DNA of 64,000 bases from Hydnum rufescens UP504 (taxonomy: Eukaryota; Basidiomycota; Agaricomycetes; Cantharellales; Hydnaceae), in NCBI GenBank assembly GCA_014904985.1, contig MU128933.1:310001-374000 (forward strand), written 5' to 3'. Shown here piece by piece: positions 23,698 through 31,829 of the stretch; the stretch's first letter is position 1; every line of letters starts with the position of its first letter. A program made the position numbers and the translations under genes. Under the pieces are notes generated by a model. It made no database searches. It saw only the letters and a list, made by a program, of their open reading frames with translations, and had not been told where the DNA came from.

Positions 23698-24492
23698 TCA
23701 CACCAAATACTGTTGCCATAATCCCTTTACCATCCCTTTAAATGCCTGATAATACTGCAAGGCGACTCTTCGGAAAGCAGGAACTTCCATTCCCTCACAT
23801 GACCACTCAGAAAGTGGTGGAACCCTGCACTTTGTGACAATTGTGGTTTTGTGCGGATATGCAGCATGCATGACAGCACTGCTCAAGGCTTTTGTGACGG
23901 GAACTTTATAGAATACAGGGTGTGTGCCACGCATGGTGATGCAAGGAATGGTCATGGAATCAAAATCATTGAGACGAGGATGTAGATGAGCGCGGTTGTT
24001 GAACTGGAAAGCAGCAATTGCTCCTGCAATCACTTGTGCTTCCGGATCTCGGGAGCCAAATCTAAATGTGTCTTCTTGAAGGACAAGAAGAATAGGAATG
24101 ATTGGGTGAATAAGGCAGATATTTGTTCGGGCCAATCGTGTCTCGCCACCGATAACGAGGGGAATACCGTAGTGCGAGCGCAACAAGGTTCCTCTCTCCT
24201 CAAAACCAACTAAACGTAAGATCTCGCAGGAAAAATCATGCAGGGCAGATTTTTGGCCAGTGTTGGCGCAGGAAGCCAAAGACAAGTACAGAAGGAGTCG
24301 AAATGAGGTGTCCGACAACCTCTTGGAGTCAACAGTACCAGTGACAAATTTTGGGTCAATCTGTGGCAACTGGGTGGGTTCAGAACCAAAGAATTTCTGT
24401 GCCGCCTGGTGCTGGACAGTGATATTATAAGCTTCGAGCTCCTGCGATGCCCAGTTGATCCCCGACTTTGCAGATCTGAAAATGTGGGTCAT
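23698..24492 (-). CDS. Unknown paralogue A (related to the gene at 26906-27748)
   Basis: Single-exon frame of 264 codons from ATG at 24492 (MTHIFRSAKSG). I do not recognise a named family, though I recall similar proteins being scattered in agaricomycete genomes. It aligns along its whole length with the gene at 26906-27748: FFG..PTQLPQ, a FEERGTLLRSHYGIPL block, ARTNICLI, a hydrophobic strand ending LVLQED, DPEAQVIAGAIAAFQFNN, MTIPCITMRGTHPVFYKVP and a C-terminal GMEVPAFRRVALQYYQAFKG. The strand - ExD - Q..A helix order resembles a PD-(D/E)XK nuclease core, with the first Asp replaced by Asn and the Lys by Thr. That fold is an inference. It faces EAF7 tail-to-tail. There is no signal peptide or membrane helix. 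Confidence 0.6.
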   Translation of the reverse strand: MTHIFRSAKSGINWASQELEAYNITVQHQAAQKFFGSEPTQLPQIDPKFVTGTVDSKRLSDTSFRLLLYLSLASCANTGQKSALHDFSCEILRLVGFEERGTLLRSHYGIPLVIGGETRLARTNICLIHPIIPILLVLQEDTFRFGSRDPEAQVIAGAIAAFQFNNRAHLHPRLNDFDSMTIPCITMRGTHPVFYKVPVTKALSSAVMHAAYPHKTTIVTKCRVPPLSEWSCEGMEVPAFRRVALQYYQAFKGMVKGLWQQYLV

Positions 24493-24903
24493 TTTGTGGG
24501 CGGATTTCGGTGTTTGAGAACTGCCGAGTCAAGTTACAACCTTGGGATGGTGTTGCCAAAGACTCGCCGGCTCGAATCCGAGCCAAATCTGTTTTGAACC
24601 AAACCTTCAAGCGACTTGGCTCGGGCTTGAAGTCGGCTCAAGCCAAGACTCGGTATTATATATTTCATATACATGTAAAGTGAGAGAACACAAACTGTAG
24701 TGTTACGATCTTAGCGATATGTCACACGTCACACTGGCCGTGTCGTACTTCTGTATCACACGTCACAGGAGCCCATATCATTAGGTGTCACGGGTTGGGG
24801 GAGGGGGGGGAGCTGGAAACTGTCGGAAATGAGGCTAGACCTGTGCCTAGTGCTTCTCTTGCCCTGCACGCGAGTTCCTGGGCACATAGAGGCCGTCATC
24901 GGG

Positions 24904-24954
24904 AATTATTTCTTCGGCATCCTCATCCCCTTGGTGATTCCACCATGTACAGTA
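24904..24954 (+). repeat. 51-bp direct repeat, copy 1
   Basis: From AATTATTTCTTCGGCATCCT to ATGTACAGTA. It is identical to 25447-25497. Confidence 0.9.
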
Positions 24955-25040
24955 CTGTACGCACGCAAAGTCTAACAATCTGTCACGTCACAAAATAGAA
25001 AAAGTTGCTTCCGCAGATAACAATCCAGTCACATTGCCAT

Positions 25041-25070
25041 GGGGGCGTTGCTATCTCGATCGAGTGTCAC
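25041..25070 (+). repeat. 30-bp repeat, copy 1 of 3
   Basis: GGGGGCGTTGCTATCTCGAT followed by GTGTCAC. Diverged copies lie at 25079-25109 and 25183-25212. Confidence 0.75.
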
Positions 25071-25078
25071 ATGCCCCA

Positions 25079-25109
25079 GGGGGGCATTGCTATCTAGATC
25101 GGGTGTCAC
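25079..25109 (+). repeat. 30-bp repeat, copy 2 of 3
   Basis: GGGGGGCATTGCTATCTAGAT then GGGTGTCAC. Followed closely by CTCAGAAAAATTGGAC, as is copy 3. Confidence 0.75.
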
Positions 25110-25182
25110 CCTCAGAAAAATTGGACACTGAATGAGGTTCTGAGGTTACTGTACACACGTAGAGTCTAACAATCTGTTCCTG

Positions 25183-25212
25183 GGGGGGCATTGCTACGCT
25201 AGATTGTGTCAC
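25183..25212 (+). repeat. 30-bp repeat, copy 3 of 3
   Basis: GGGGGGCATTGCTACGCTAGAT then GTGTCAC. The CTCAGAAAAATTGGAC word begins right after it. Confidence 0.7.
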
Positions 25213-25446
25213 ACTCAGAAAAATTGGACCACTGAGAACAACCGGCTATTTCCGCGAGCTTCTTGTAGACACTCGATGCTCAAAATTTTCCAAGAATGGG
25301 ACGTTCAAGATGGGAAAAGGGGCAAAAAGTACTTTTTTTTTGGATCCGAGGGGCCCTTGAGCTCGCCGGGGTCCCTTCCGTTGCTAGTGTCACACGTCCT
25401 CAGGCCACCCATTGCTGGGTTAACTCAGATGACTGTCACGTCACAA

Positions 25447-25497
25447 AATTATTTCTTCGGCATCCTCATCCCCTTGGTGATTCCACCATGTACAGTA
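25447..25497 (+). repeat. 51-bp direct repeat, copy 2
   Basis: Identical to 24904-24954, with a spacing of 543 bp. The lack of any mismatch suggests recent duplication or conversion, unlike the other repeats here. Confidence 0.9.
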
Positions 25498-25797
25498 GTT
25501 TCCCGCAGATCAAATTCCTAGCACCACATTCTGGCTGGGGTGATAGTTCTTGGGCTGACACCTCCATCAGTGGTCTACCCCGGGGGCATCACAGTCTTGA
25601 GGTGGTAGATCCGGGGTGTGACCGAAATTACGTAATGTCACGTGATGTCGCCAAGACAGTAATGTGGTTCTTTTTATTCTGAGTCTACTGTACTCCCACC
25701 CCAACATGCGAGGGTGAAAACTTGTACAAACCCCCACACAAGACAGTGTGAAAGAAAGTGAGTACCACACCCGCTGCGGCAGGTGTGGTACCATAAG

Positions 25798-25916
25798 GTA
25801 AGTTTTTTTAAAAATTTCTAGACCTGAAGTGGCGCAAAAAGAGCAGCGAAGGCTGCTCTTTTTGCATCACTCCGAGTGATCAATGATGTACTAACTATTT
25901 GTACCATGACGAGTAG
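25798..25916 (+). repeat. Intron-like module 1 with hairpin 25829-25870
   Basis: 119 nt from GTAAGT after CATAAG to GAGTAG. It contains a perfect TACTAAC at 25889-25895. The stem has 19-nt arms (25829-25847, 25852-25870) pairing except for two positions, around a GAAG loop. A GTACCACACC inverted repeat (25762-25771 / 25782-25791) sits just upstream of the donor. Confidence 0.65.
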
Positions 25917-26116
25917 CCCAACCGGTGAAACCACGAACCGCGGACCGCAACCCAAACGATGACACCACCAACCGTCGAATCAGCGAACCGGCGAAACCGC
26001 GAACCACAACCCAAACGATGATCCCCAACGGCGATCTGTGACCCGGTAACGAATCAGCGAGCCGACAAAGGAATACCGTGTACCATCCCCGCTGCAGCGG
26101 GTGTGTGATGTTCGGG

Positions 26117-26226
26117 GTCTCTGTGTTTTTTTTTTTTTTCAATTCTCTCCATACCGTAGCGCAAAAGAGCAGCTCCAGCTGCTCTTTTGCGCTACATCTT
26201 TACTAGCACATTTCTCTGTATTCTAG
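26117..26226 (+). repeat. Intron-like module 2 with hairpin 26156-26195
   Basis: 110 nt; the donor is a weak GTCTCT and the end is TATTCTAG. The hairpin is a perfect 19-nt palindrome pair (GTAGCGCAAAAGAGCAGCT) with two bases between. TTACTAGC precedes the acceptor. Upstream lies the palindrome CCCGCTGCAGCGGG (26088-26101). Confidence 0.6.
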
Positions 26227-26342
26227 GTGATGGAATCTCACCCGAGCCCCGCGCGATCCGTCACCAGAACCCTGGCACGCGACGATGACGGTGGCGGAAA
26301 AGGAGGCACCGCACCCGCTGCGGCGGGTGTGCGGTGATCAAG

Positions 26343-26453
26343 GTGAGTTTTTTTTTTAAATTTCAATCCATCCTGTCGTGCAGAAAGAGCAGCCAACGCA
26401 GCACTTTCTGCATGACTTGTAATTCCTCATTAACATTTTATTTGTTATTCTAG
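26343..26453 (+). repeat. Intron-like module 3 with hairpin 26375-26416
   Basis: 111 nt from AAG/GTGAGT to TATTCTAG. The stem arms 26375-26393 and 26398-26416 pair at 16 of 19 positions. This is the most worn hairpin. CACCGCACCCGC / GCGGGTGTGCGGTG pairs just upstream (26307-26336). Confidence 0.65.
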
Positions 26454-26605
26454 ATCACCCCATTACTCGAACGAAAAACCTGCGCGAACGCGTATATGGA
26501 CACCCGTCAGAACACCCCTTCCGGTTCCCGTCTGGACCCGTCACGACGACGACGGTACAGGGGTGAACAACTACCACACCCACCGTAGCGGGTGTGGTCA
26601 TCGAG

Positions 26606-26713
26606 GTGGGTATATAAAAGGATCTGAGATATACTGTCACGCAAAAGAGCAGCTTTGGCTGCTCTTTTGCGCGACTTTTCATTCTTTTACTAACATTCAA
26701 TTTGTTATTCTAG
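26606..26713 (+). repeat. Intron-like module 4 with hairpin 26636-26675
   Basis: 108 nt from GAG/GTGGGT to TATTCTAG, with TACTAAC at 26688-26694. The 18-nt arms (26636-26653, 26658-26675) pair with one mismatch around TTTG. The upstream inverted repeat is ACCACACCC / GGGTGTGGT (26573-26598). Confidence 0.65.
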
Positions 26714-26905
26714 GTCATGTACCACCCGAACGATAAACTTGCGCGAACGCCTATACGGACACCTGCCGGGACTCGCGCACCGGCGCCGTCATGAACCCCT
26801 CCACACGCCCAAGCTTCATGTATATAGTAATAATAATAATAATCACAATATGAAAATACCTGGCACGGTCACTGTTATTGCAAAAAGTTTACACTATCGG
26901 CCGAT

Positions 26906-27748
26906 TCACAATAAGTACTGCTGCCACAACTCCTTTGCCACCCCCTTGAATGCGTGATAATACATTAAACTGACTCTTCGGACATTGGGCACTTCCATCC
27001 CCCCCTCTGACCGGCAAGAGGTTGTAACCAAGCACTTGGTGACTCGTGTAGTTTTCTGCGGAGACGTGTCATCGGTGACGGCATCGCTCAGTGCTTTCGT
27101 GATCGGGATCTTGTAGAACGTAGGGCGTGTGCCGACCATGGTAAGACACGGAATTGTCATGCGATCGAGTTCGCTCAAATGCGCTTTCGTCCGAGCAAGA
27201 TTGTTGGCTTGGAACGCGGCGATCGCTTCAGCGATGAGTTGCGGCTCGGGATCGCGGGAACTGGCATCGGTCTTATTCTGTTGAAGCAGAAGAACCATCT
27301 CCATATTCCCGTGAAACAGGCAAATATTTGTTCGCGCCGACGTCGTGCCCTCGCCACTCATAGACAGGGGAATGACATGGCGCGCGCGCAACACGACCCC
27401 TCGTTCTTCGAACTCAACGGCACGCAATATCTCGCGAGCAAAATCGTCGATTGCAGTTTCTCGGACTTCGGGTTCTGATGCTAACTCCAAGTATTGGTGT
27501 AGTTGGAAACAGGAATATGATAATTCCTTGGTGGCGAGCGTACTGGTGAGAAATGCCTGGCCGACCTGAGGCAATTCGGTGGGAATGAAGCCGAAAAATT
27601 GTCGTGGCGACTGGCGTTGGATGGTGATACTGTATTTTTCTAGGTCCTCCTGTTCCCATTCACTCCCCGATTTCCAGGCTTTCGGCGCGCGTGTAACCCC
27701 CGATTTCAATGCGGACTCTGCAGATCGGAGAATGCGGGACATATACAT
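26906..27748 (-). CDS. Unknown paralogue B (related to the gene at 23698-24492)
   Basis: Single-exon frame. I chose the ATG at 27748 (MYMSRILRSAESA) because it aligns with the start of paralogue A; the frame stays open to about 27871. Shared blocks in order: FFGFIPTELPQ, REILRAVEFEERGVVLRARH, ARTNICLFH, a Leu-rich strand ending LLLQQNK, DPEPQLIAEAIAAFQANN, MTIPCLTMVGTRPTFYKIP, GMEVPNVRRVSLMYYHAFKG and a C-terminal LWQQYL. Compared with A it has an extra segment near residue 15 (KSGVTRAPKAWKSGSEWEQE). The putative metal-site residues differ from A (QNK against EDT), so at least one of the two is probably not catalytic if the fold inference is right. The frame is intact and the conserved blocks are kept, so it is not an obvious pseudogene. 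Confidence 0.6.
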   Translation of the reverse strand: MYMSRILRSAESALKSGVTRAPKAWKSGSEWEQEDLEKYSITIQRQSPRQFFGFIPTELPQVGQAFLTSTLATKELSYSCFQLHQYLELASEPEVRETAIDDFAREILRAVEFEERGVVLRARHVIPLSMSGEGTTSARTNICLFHGNMEMVLLLQQNKTDASSRDPEPQLIAEAIAAFQANNLARTKAHLSELDRMTIPCLTMVGTRPTFYKIPITKALSDAVTDDTSPQKTTRVTKCLVTTSCRSEGGMEVPNVRRVSLMYYHAFKGVAKELWQQYLL

Positions 27749-28344
27749 GGTGTCTGTGTGGCTGGAGCTAGGGCTTGAAGTCGCGTCAAGTCCAAATCGA
27801 AGTGTTCGAAGTGTTTGGAGCCACCGACGGGTATGTAATGCACCCGCCGATGCTTGACAATTCAATGTCAACAGATCTCAACCTGGTTTCCTGTACTCTC
27901 TACCCTTCGAGAGACTCAGTCGTTGGCCACACAGGTGGTGACGCTGGGGAAATCGCAAAGGCCAGGCAATCAAATGCCCTGAAGTAGAACTTGTCTCTGC
28001 CTCGAACAACCCCCTCGGAATCGCACAAAATGCCAACCTCCCTATTAGCTTACGCGACGTTGGAATACGCGACAAGGCATACACACCCCGACCGTATCCC
28101 TTCAGTTGCCAGCTATAGCTACACTCGGCATGTATGTTCTGTTCCGTGGCATCACTACCTTTTCACAATTTTAGTACACGGCCGGGAACACGATTCAGAC
28201 TGTCAAAGCTCCCCTCGCCCTTCACGCATGTTCCATGTTTGTCCAAACGCTCTTCGATCGCCACTCGGTGGATGCTGACTCCACGTCGAGGTCTCAGGGT
28301 CGATACGGCACGTAATTTGTTCGCTTCTACTTTGCCCAGGGCAA
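27749..28344. other. Gene-free stretch upstream of paralogue B
   Basis: About 600 bp. Short plus-strand frames (27991-28278 and 28134-28409) show no domain. It would hold the promoter of paralogue B. Confidence 0.45.
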
Positions 28345-28660
28345 AAGGTGGATATACACTATTGGTTCTGAATGTATCTTATCCATTAGACTCGCCCTAC
28401 TGTTTGTAGCGATGACCATTGTTTGTGGGCGATCGTTCCTGGCTTCTCTGGGGGGCAAATGCGCGCGGGAAGATGAGGGGTACGGTGTCGCTCCGTATGT
28501 ATCCATGTATGTGTACTCATGGGTACGTCCCTCTTGGGTCGGCTGACTCTCTGCGTAGTTTGATCAGGCTTTGCCAGTGACGAGAACGCGGCGACGCCAG
28601 TGCCTACTTTAACTTTTAATACCACGCACCGTTATTTTGTTGAGGTGTGATTCTGGGGAA
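28345..28660 (+). repeat. Right copy of the EAF7 3'-end repeat
   Basis: Begins AAAAGGTGGATATACACTATT and carries the intron end (TTTGTAG) and stop-like CGATGA of EAF7, but no EAF7 coding sequence before it. It is in the same orientation as 23105-23420. Together the two copies bracket both paralogues and the hairpin array. Confidence 0.8.
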
Positions 28661-28967
28661 TTCTTCGCGCAAGTTGGAACCTAATTTCATGGGCTATGCT
28701 TTATAGTTTAAAGCCTTGAGGGAGGAATTGTCTCGTAAAATCGTATTATTTTGTTCGGATTTGTTCCATTAACCGACCTCAAAAGACTAAGAAACACGAT
28801 TCAGAGGGTATGAGGGCGTATTCTTGGTATGTATGGGAGTACAGTCTGAAAAGAGGTTCAGCCAGAAGGAGATAGGCGTAATAATCGTCATTATCCTGTC
28901 ATACTTAGTTATCGTGGATGCACCACCCCGTGCCAGTCCAGTCCACACCCTTCCCTCCTACTCCACG
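28661..28967. other. Gene-free stretch
   Basis: About 300 bp in which I see no gene and no repeat. Confidence 0.4.
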
Positions 28968-29280
28968 CTACATAACCACACAGTCCTTGCTGTTCTGACC
29001 TTGCGCTTGGGCGAGGAGCGCTTCCTCCCGTGCGAATATTTCCTTCTCCTTCTCGCTTAATAACTAAATAATCGGGAGAATAATTGGAAGCGAGCGCAGC
29101 AGAGGGACGCGATGAATTAGGGGCGATGAACATTGATACCAGTTGTGGTTTGTGAAGTAGAGGGGAGGAGAAAGCAAAGATGAGATGAGTGGCTTGTAGG
29201 TGTTTGATATAGACGTTACAGAATAGTTTACGTACCCCCTTGCGGGCACGCTCCGTCATAGCCTTTCGTTTGCTTTCCAT
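28968..29280 (-). CDS. Possible small basic, coiled-coil protein
   Basis: Weakly supported. A first exon from ATG at 29280 reads MESKRKAMTERARKG up to a GTACGT donor. A second exon near 29050 reads EKEKEIFAREEALLAQAQG and stops at 28968. Both have the charge pattern of a short coiled coil and the intron between would be about 170 nt. No family was recognised. The frame continues upstream of the ATG for a few codons, so this may be the end of a longer gene reaching about 29400. Confidence 0.3.
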
Positions 29281-29521
29281 TTCAGCCTTGGCGCGTCTTG
29301 ACGAAGGAAATACACCGGGTCGTCAAAGGAAAGAAGCCGATTTGAGAACAAAGGTAAGGCATCAGCGTGAGAATGATCACAGTTGGGACCGGCGAAGGGT
29401 GCAGGCAAGGAGGGGTGCGTCGGCACATAAGGAAGACACCAGAATTAATTAGATGATTATGAGGTGCACAAACGAACGTAATAATACACGCGCCAAGAAG
29501 AAAAAAGGATGATTTAGGAAA

Positions 29522-30519
29522 CTAAGCGTGCCCAAATAAGGGACGTGGGATGAAGGAGGATGCAAGGTGAGGTTTGGGTTTGGACTCGATATCTGACTGC
29601 ATGGTTTGCATCGATACGTGAGAGCGTACGAGGGAGGAGGAGGGGGGATGGATAAGCGAGGAAGTTGGGGATAAAGAGGGAGAAGACGAAGGAGATGATG
29701 GAGGACGAGACGAAGACTCCACCCACCGGTCGACTTTTGAAAATGGATTGTGTATGGTGGAAGACGGTGTGCCCCCGCTCACACCCGCCGCGGGTGTTGT
29801 AAAAGCAGGTTTGGAAGGGCCTTTCGGCGTCTGCTGGGCAGTCGTTGCTGGTCTAGGAGCTTGTCGCCCCAATAACGATGCTCCTGAGAACTTGGAAGTC
29901 GAGGATGACGCGCCGGCATTGGAACGCGAACGAGAAGTCTGGGGCTCTACTTTAGAATTGTCCCTCGTGTCTGACTTCCCGGGGGAGATAGTAGGTGTAC
30001 ATCGGTGCGTGCTGGGGTGTCGATGCGTTGGGCAGAAAAGCTCTTTGCATGACTGCGTGACCTTCACTAAATGATTTCAGGGCAGGGAAGCAAGGGAGAA
30101 CTCACCTCGCAGCGTATAGGAGTAATTAAAACGTTCTTGCACTTGTGCCGGGCACATCGTGGGGCAGCATTCCTTTTACGTCCCATGACTTCGCAGGCAT
30201 TGTCAAAGTGTCGTTCCATGGCGATATTGGGGTCCTCCCCAATAGGTATGGTCACAGGTGTGGAGCATAGAGGACACGGGGGTGCAACGCGATCCTGATT
30301 CACTTCTTTCTCGCAGTGGTGGGTTGCTGGGCGGAAGTGGGATGAGCAGAAACTCTCCTTGCAAAACTGACACTGCATCGTACAAGCGGACGTCAGAGCG
30401 AGAGGGTGAGTACAGCGAATCATACTGACCTTGAAGGGAAGGTAATCGTGTAATCCGCACTGGGCAGCGGCGCATTTTGTCCCAGCGGAGAGGAGAACAG
30501 TATTGGACGGTGACTCCAT
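29522..30519 (-). CDS. AN1-type zinc finger protein (ZFAND2/ZFAND1-like)
   Basis: Proteins of this type bind p97/Cdc48 or the proteasome during proteotoxic stress. From ATG 30519: the first AN1 finger, KCAAAQCGLHDYLPFK spliced to CQFCKESFCSSHFRPATHHC; a second Cys/His cluster (CARHKCKNVLITPIRC spliced to ESCKELFC-type residues, then PTHRHPSTHRC); and a long Ser/Pro/Thr-rich disordered tail ending PRPLFGHA. Cys and His spacing fits the AN1 pattern in both fingers. Two introns (about 30430-30370 and 30110-30060) restore the pattern. The tail has no clear ubiquitin-interacting motif, so the exact subfamily is open. It is divergent from the histidine-phosphatase gene, with 166 bp between starts. 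Confidence 0.8.
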
Positions 30520-30685
30520 TGACGAAAGAATATGGTTGTGTTGCCGGAGTACGAGGATTATATATCCAATGCCAGAGAAGCCTCGAGAACCACACACGCA
30601 AGCGGACGAGAGTAAAGCAGCAAGTGCGTAAGCTATCAGGATAGCCACAGGTCACATTAGCTAAGCAGCCTCAGGGGTTATTCCG

Positions 30686-31829
30686 ATGCTGACCTTAACA
30701 TTTGTGCGCCATGGAGAGAGCGTTGACAACGTGGTGCGAAAGACATAGGATCTAATCGAGGCCTGTGCTAATGTCTATTCGGTACGGTAGAGAAATATCT
30801 GGGCCGGCTGGAAGGACAGCGAGCTCAGTGTGCATGGCTTCAACGTGTGTCCCTCTTGGAATCGTTCGCGGTCTGTGATAGTGAAGTGATTTTATCCTCA
30901 GCAAGCAAAGGCAGTTGGGGAATTCTTTTCCGCAAGCGCAAAGATAGATAACATTTTCGCATCCCCACTTCAGCGGGCCAAGATCACGGCAATGCAAATC
31001 TACGACTGCCAACCAGATCCTAAGCCTGTTATAACCCTGTCTCCCCTTTTGCGCGAGCAGTATTGGGGTGTGGCCGAAGGGCATCCTTTCATCTTTCCCT
31101 CGAACATGGTGAAGGAAGGCCCACACTACAAGCCTTTGATCGGTCGATCGTCCCGATTCCATGAAGGGGAGTCTTTGGAAGACGTGGAAATACGTGCTGG
31201 CCAGTTTATCGACGAATACATCGCCCCACTTGTGCTTTCCTCAGCGGGAAAGTCAGCAAGAGAGGTCATGGTCTTCATTGTTGCCCACGGCATTATGATA
31301 TCCGAAATGATCGACGCCATCATCAGGCATGATACTAGCGAGGGGGCTCCGCGGAGCAAAACCTGGCGTGGTCTCCATAACACCGGGTGGACGCGCCTGG
31401 AAATCGGGTTAGAGGTGATTGCTGTTCTCGACGTTGTGGAATAATTATTCGCGCTCACCTCAATTTGGGGTCCGATGCAATCCCAGAACGAGAGAAGCGC
31501 GGTGTCTGGCTCATCGGTGACTCCGACAACCGCCGATCCTCGAATAGACCCGGAGGCCCTCGTTGCCGCCGGCGCACAATCAGCAGACCCACTACCCAAA
31601 ATGAAAGAACATAGCCCCAATCTCTCCTCTGAGGAAGCAAAGCGTCCACACTTGATGGTTCGCATAACGCATGTCAACGAACTGTCGCATCTTGCCAACG
31701 TGGTCGTGTCCATTTTCCCCGTAGCGACGGAGCTTGCGCTAATGTTTAATTCAGACCCGTCAACCAGGAGGTATAGGGTCGTCACCCCATGATCCAAAAC
31801 AGACCTCCATCAAGGACTTTTTTCGGTAG
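30686..31829 (+). CDS. Histidine phosphatase (phosphoglycerate-mutase-like) with C-terminal PIP box
   Basis: Branch-1 histidine phosphatase fold. The ATG at 30686 opens MLTLTFVRHGES, where the catalytic His lies in RHGE. Exon 2 gives IWAGWKDSELSVHGFN; exon 3 gives QAKAVGEFF, IFASPLQRAKITA, LREQYWGVAEGHPF, and VFIVAHGIMI with the second catalytic His. The next exons are a Pro/Ser-rich linker, HLMVRITHVNELSHLANV, and a last exon ending GGIGSS and QTSIKDFFR with TAG at 31827-31829. All catalytic residues are present. The substrate cannot be told from sequence. The last residues QTSIKDFF (31800-31823) fit the PCNA-interacting consensus Q-x-x-[ILM]-x-x-[FY]-[FY], which is unexpected in this fold. 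The donor of the last intron (near 31700) is weak, so the last exon rests partly on frame and motif. Confidence 0.75.

Larger units (their letters stand above)
24493..25761. other. Repeat-rich gene-free stretch
   Basis: No gene is supported. It holds a 51-bp exact direct repeat, a three-copy GGGGGCATTGCTATCT-type repeat, a repeated CTCAGAAAAATTGGAC word (25112, 25211) and a repeated AGTCTAACAATCTGT word (24968, 25163). Near 24610-24660 lie short inverted words built on GGCTCGAGCC/GGCTTGA. It looks like decayed mobile DNA of unknown class. Confidence 0.6.
25762..26713 (+). repeat. Tandem array of four hairpin-bearing, intron-like modules
   Basis: Four units repeat the order: GC-rich inverted repeat (ACCACACCCGCTGCGGCGGG type), a GT donor, a T-run, a hairpin with core GCAAAAGAGCAGC, a branch-point-like TACTAAC or similar, then TATTCTAG. 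Module starts are about 217-330 bp apart. Sequences between the modules are themselves related (for example CGAACGA, CTGCGCGAACGC, ATGGACACC). No open frame runs through the array. See the individual modules and findings. Confidence 0.7.

Noticed and set aside
24570..24660. GGCTCGAATCCGAGCC words as a tRNA T-loop
   Set aside because: The word resembles a T-arm, but no acceptor stem, D-arm or anticodon arm can be drawn around it. It fits a short inverted repeat better.
25829..26675. The four hairpins as a CRISPR array, tRNA cluster or terminators
   Set aside because: Spacers are over 170 bp and related to each other, the organism is a fungus, the stems lack tRNA arms and T-loop sequence, and each hairpin sits inside an intron-like frame instead of at gene ends.
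23105..28660. The EAF7 3'-end repeats as LTRs of a retroelement
   Set aside because: They lack TG...CA ends, primer-binding and polypurine sites, and no gag or pol sequence lies between. They start at an EAF7 splice donor.
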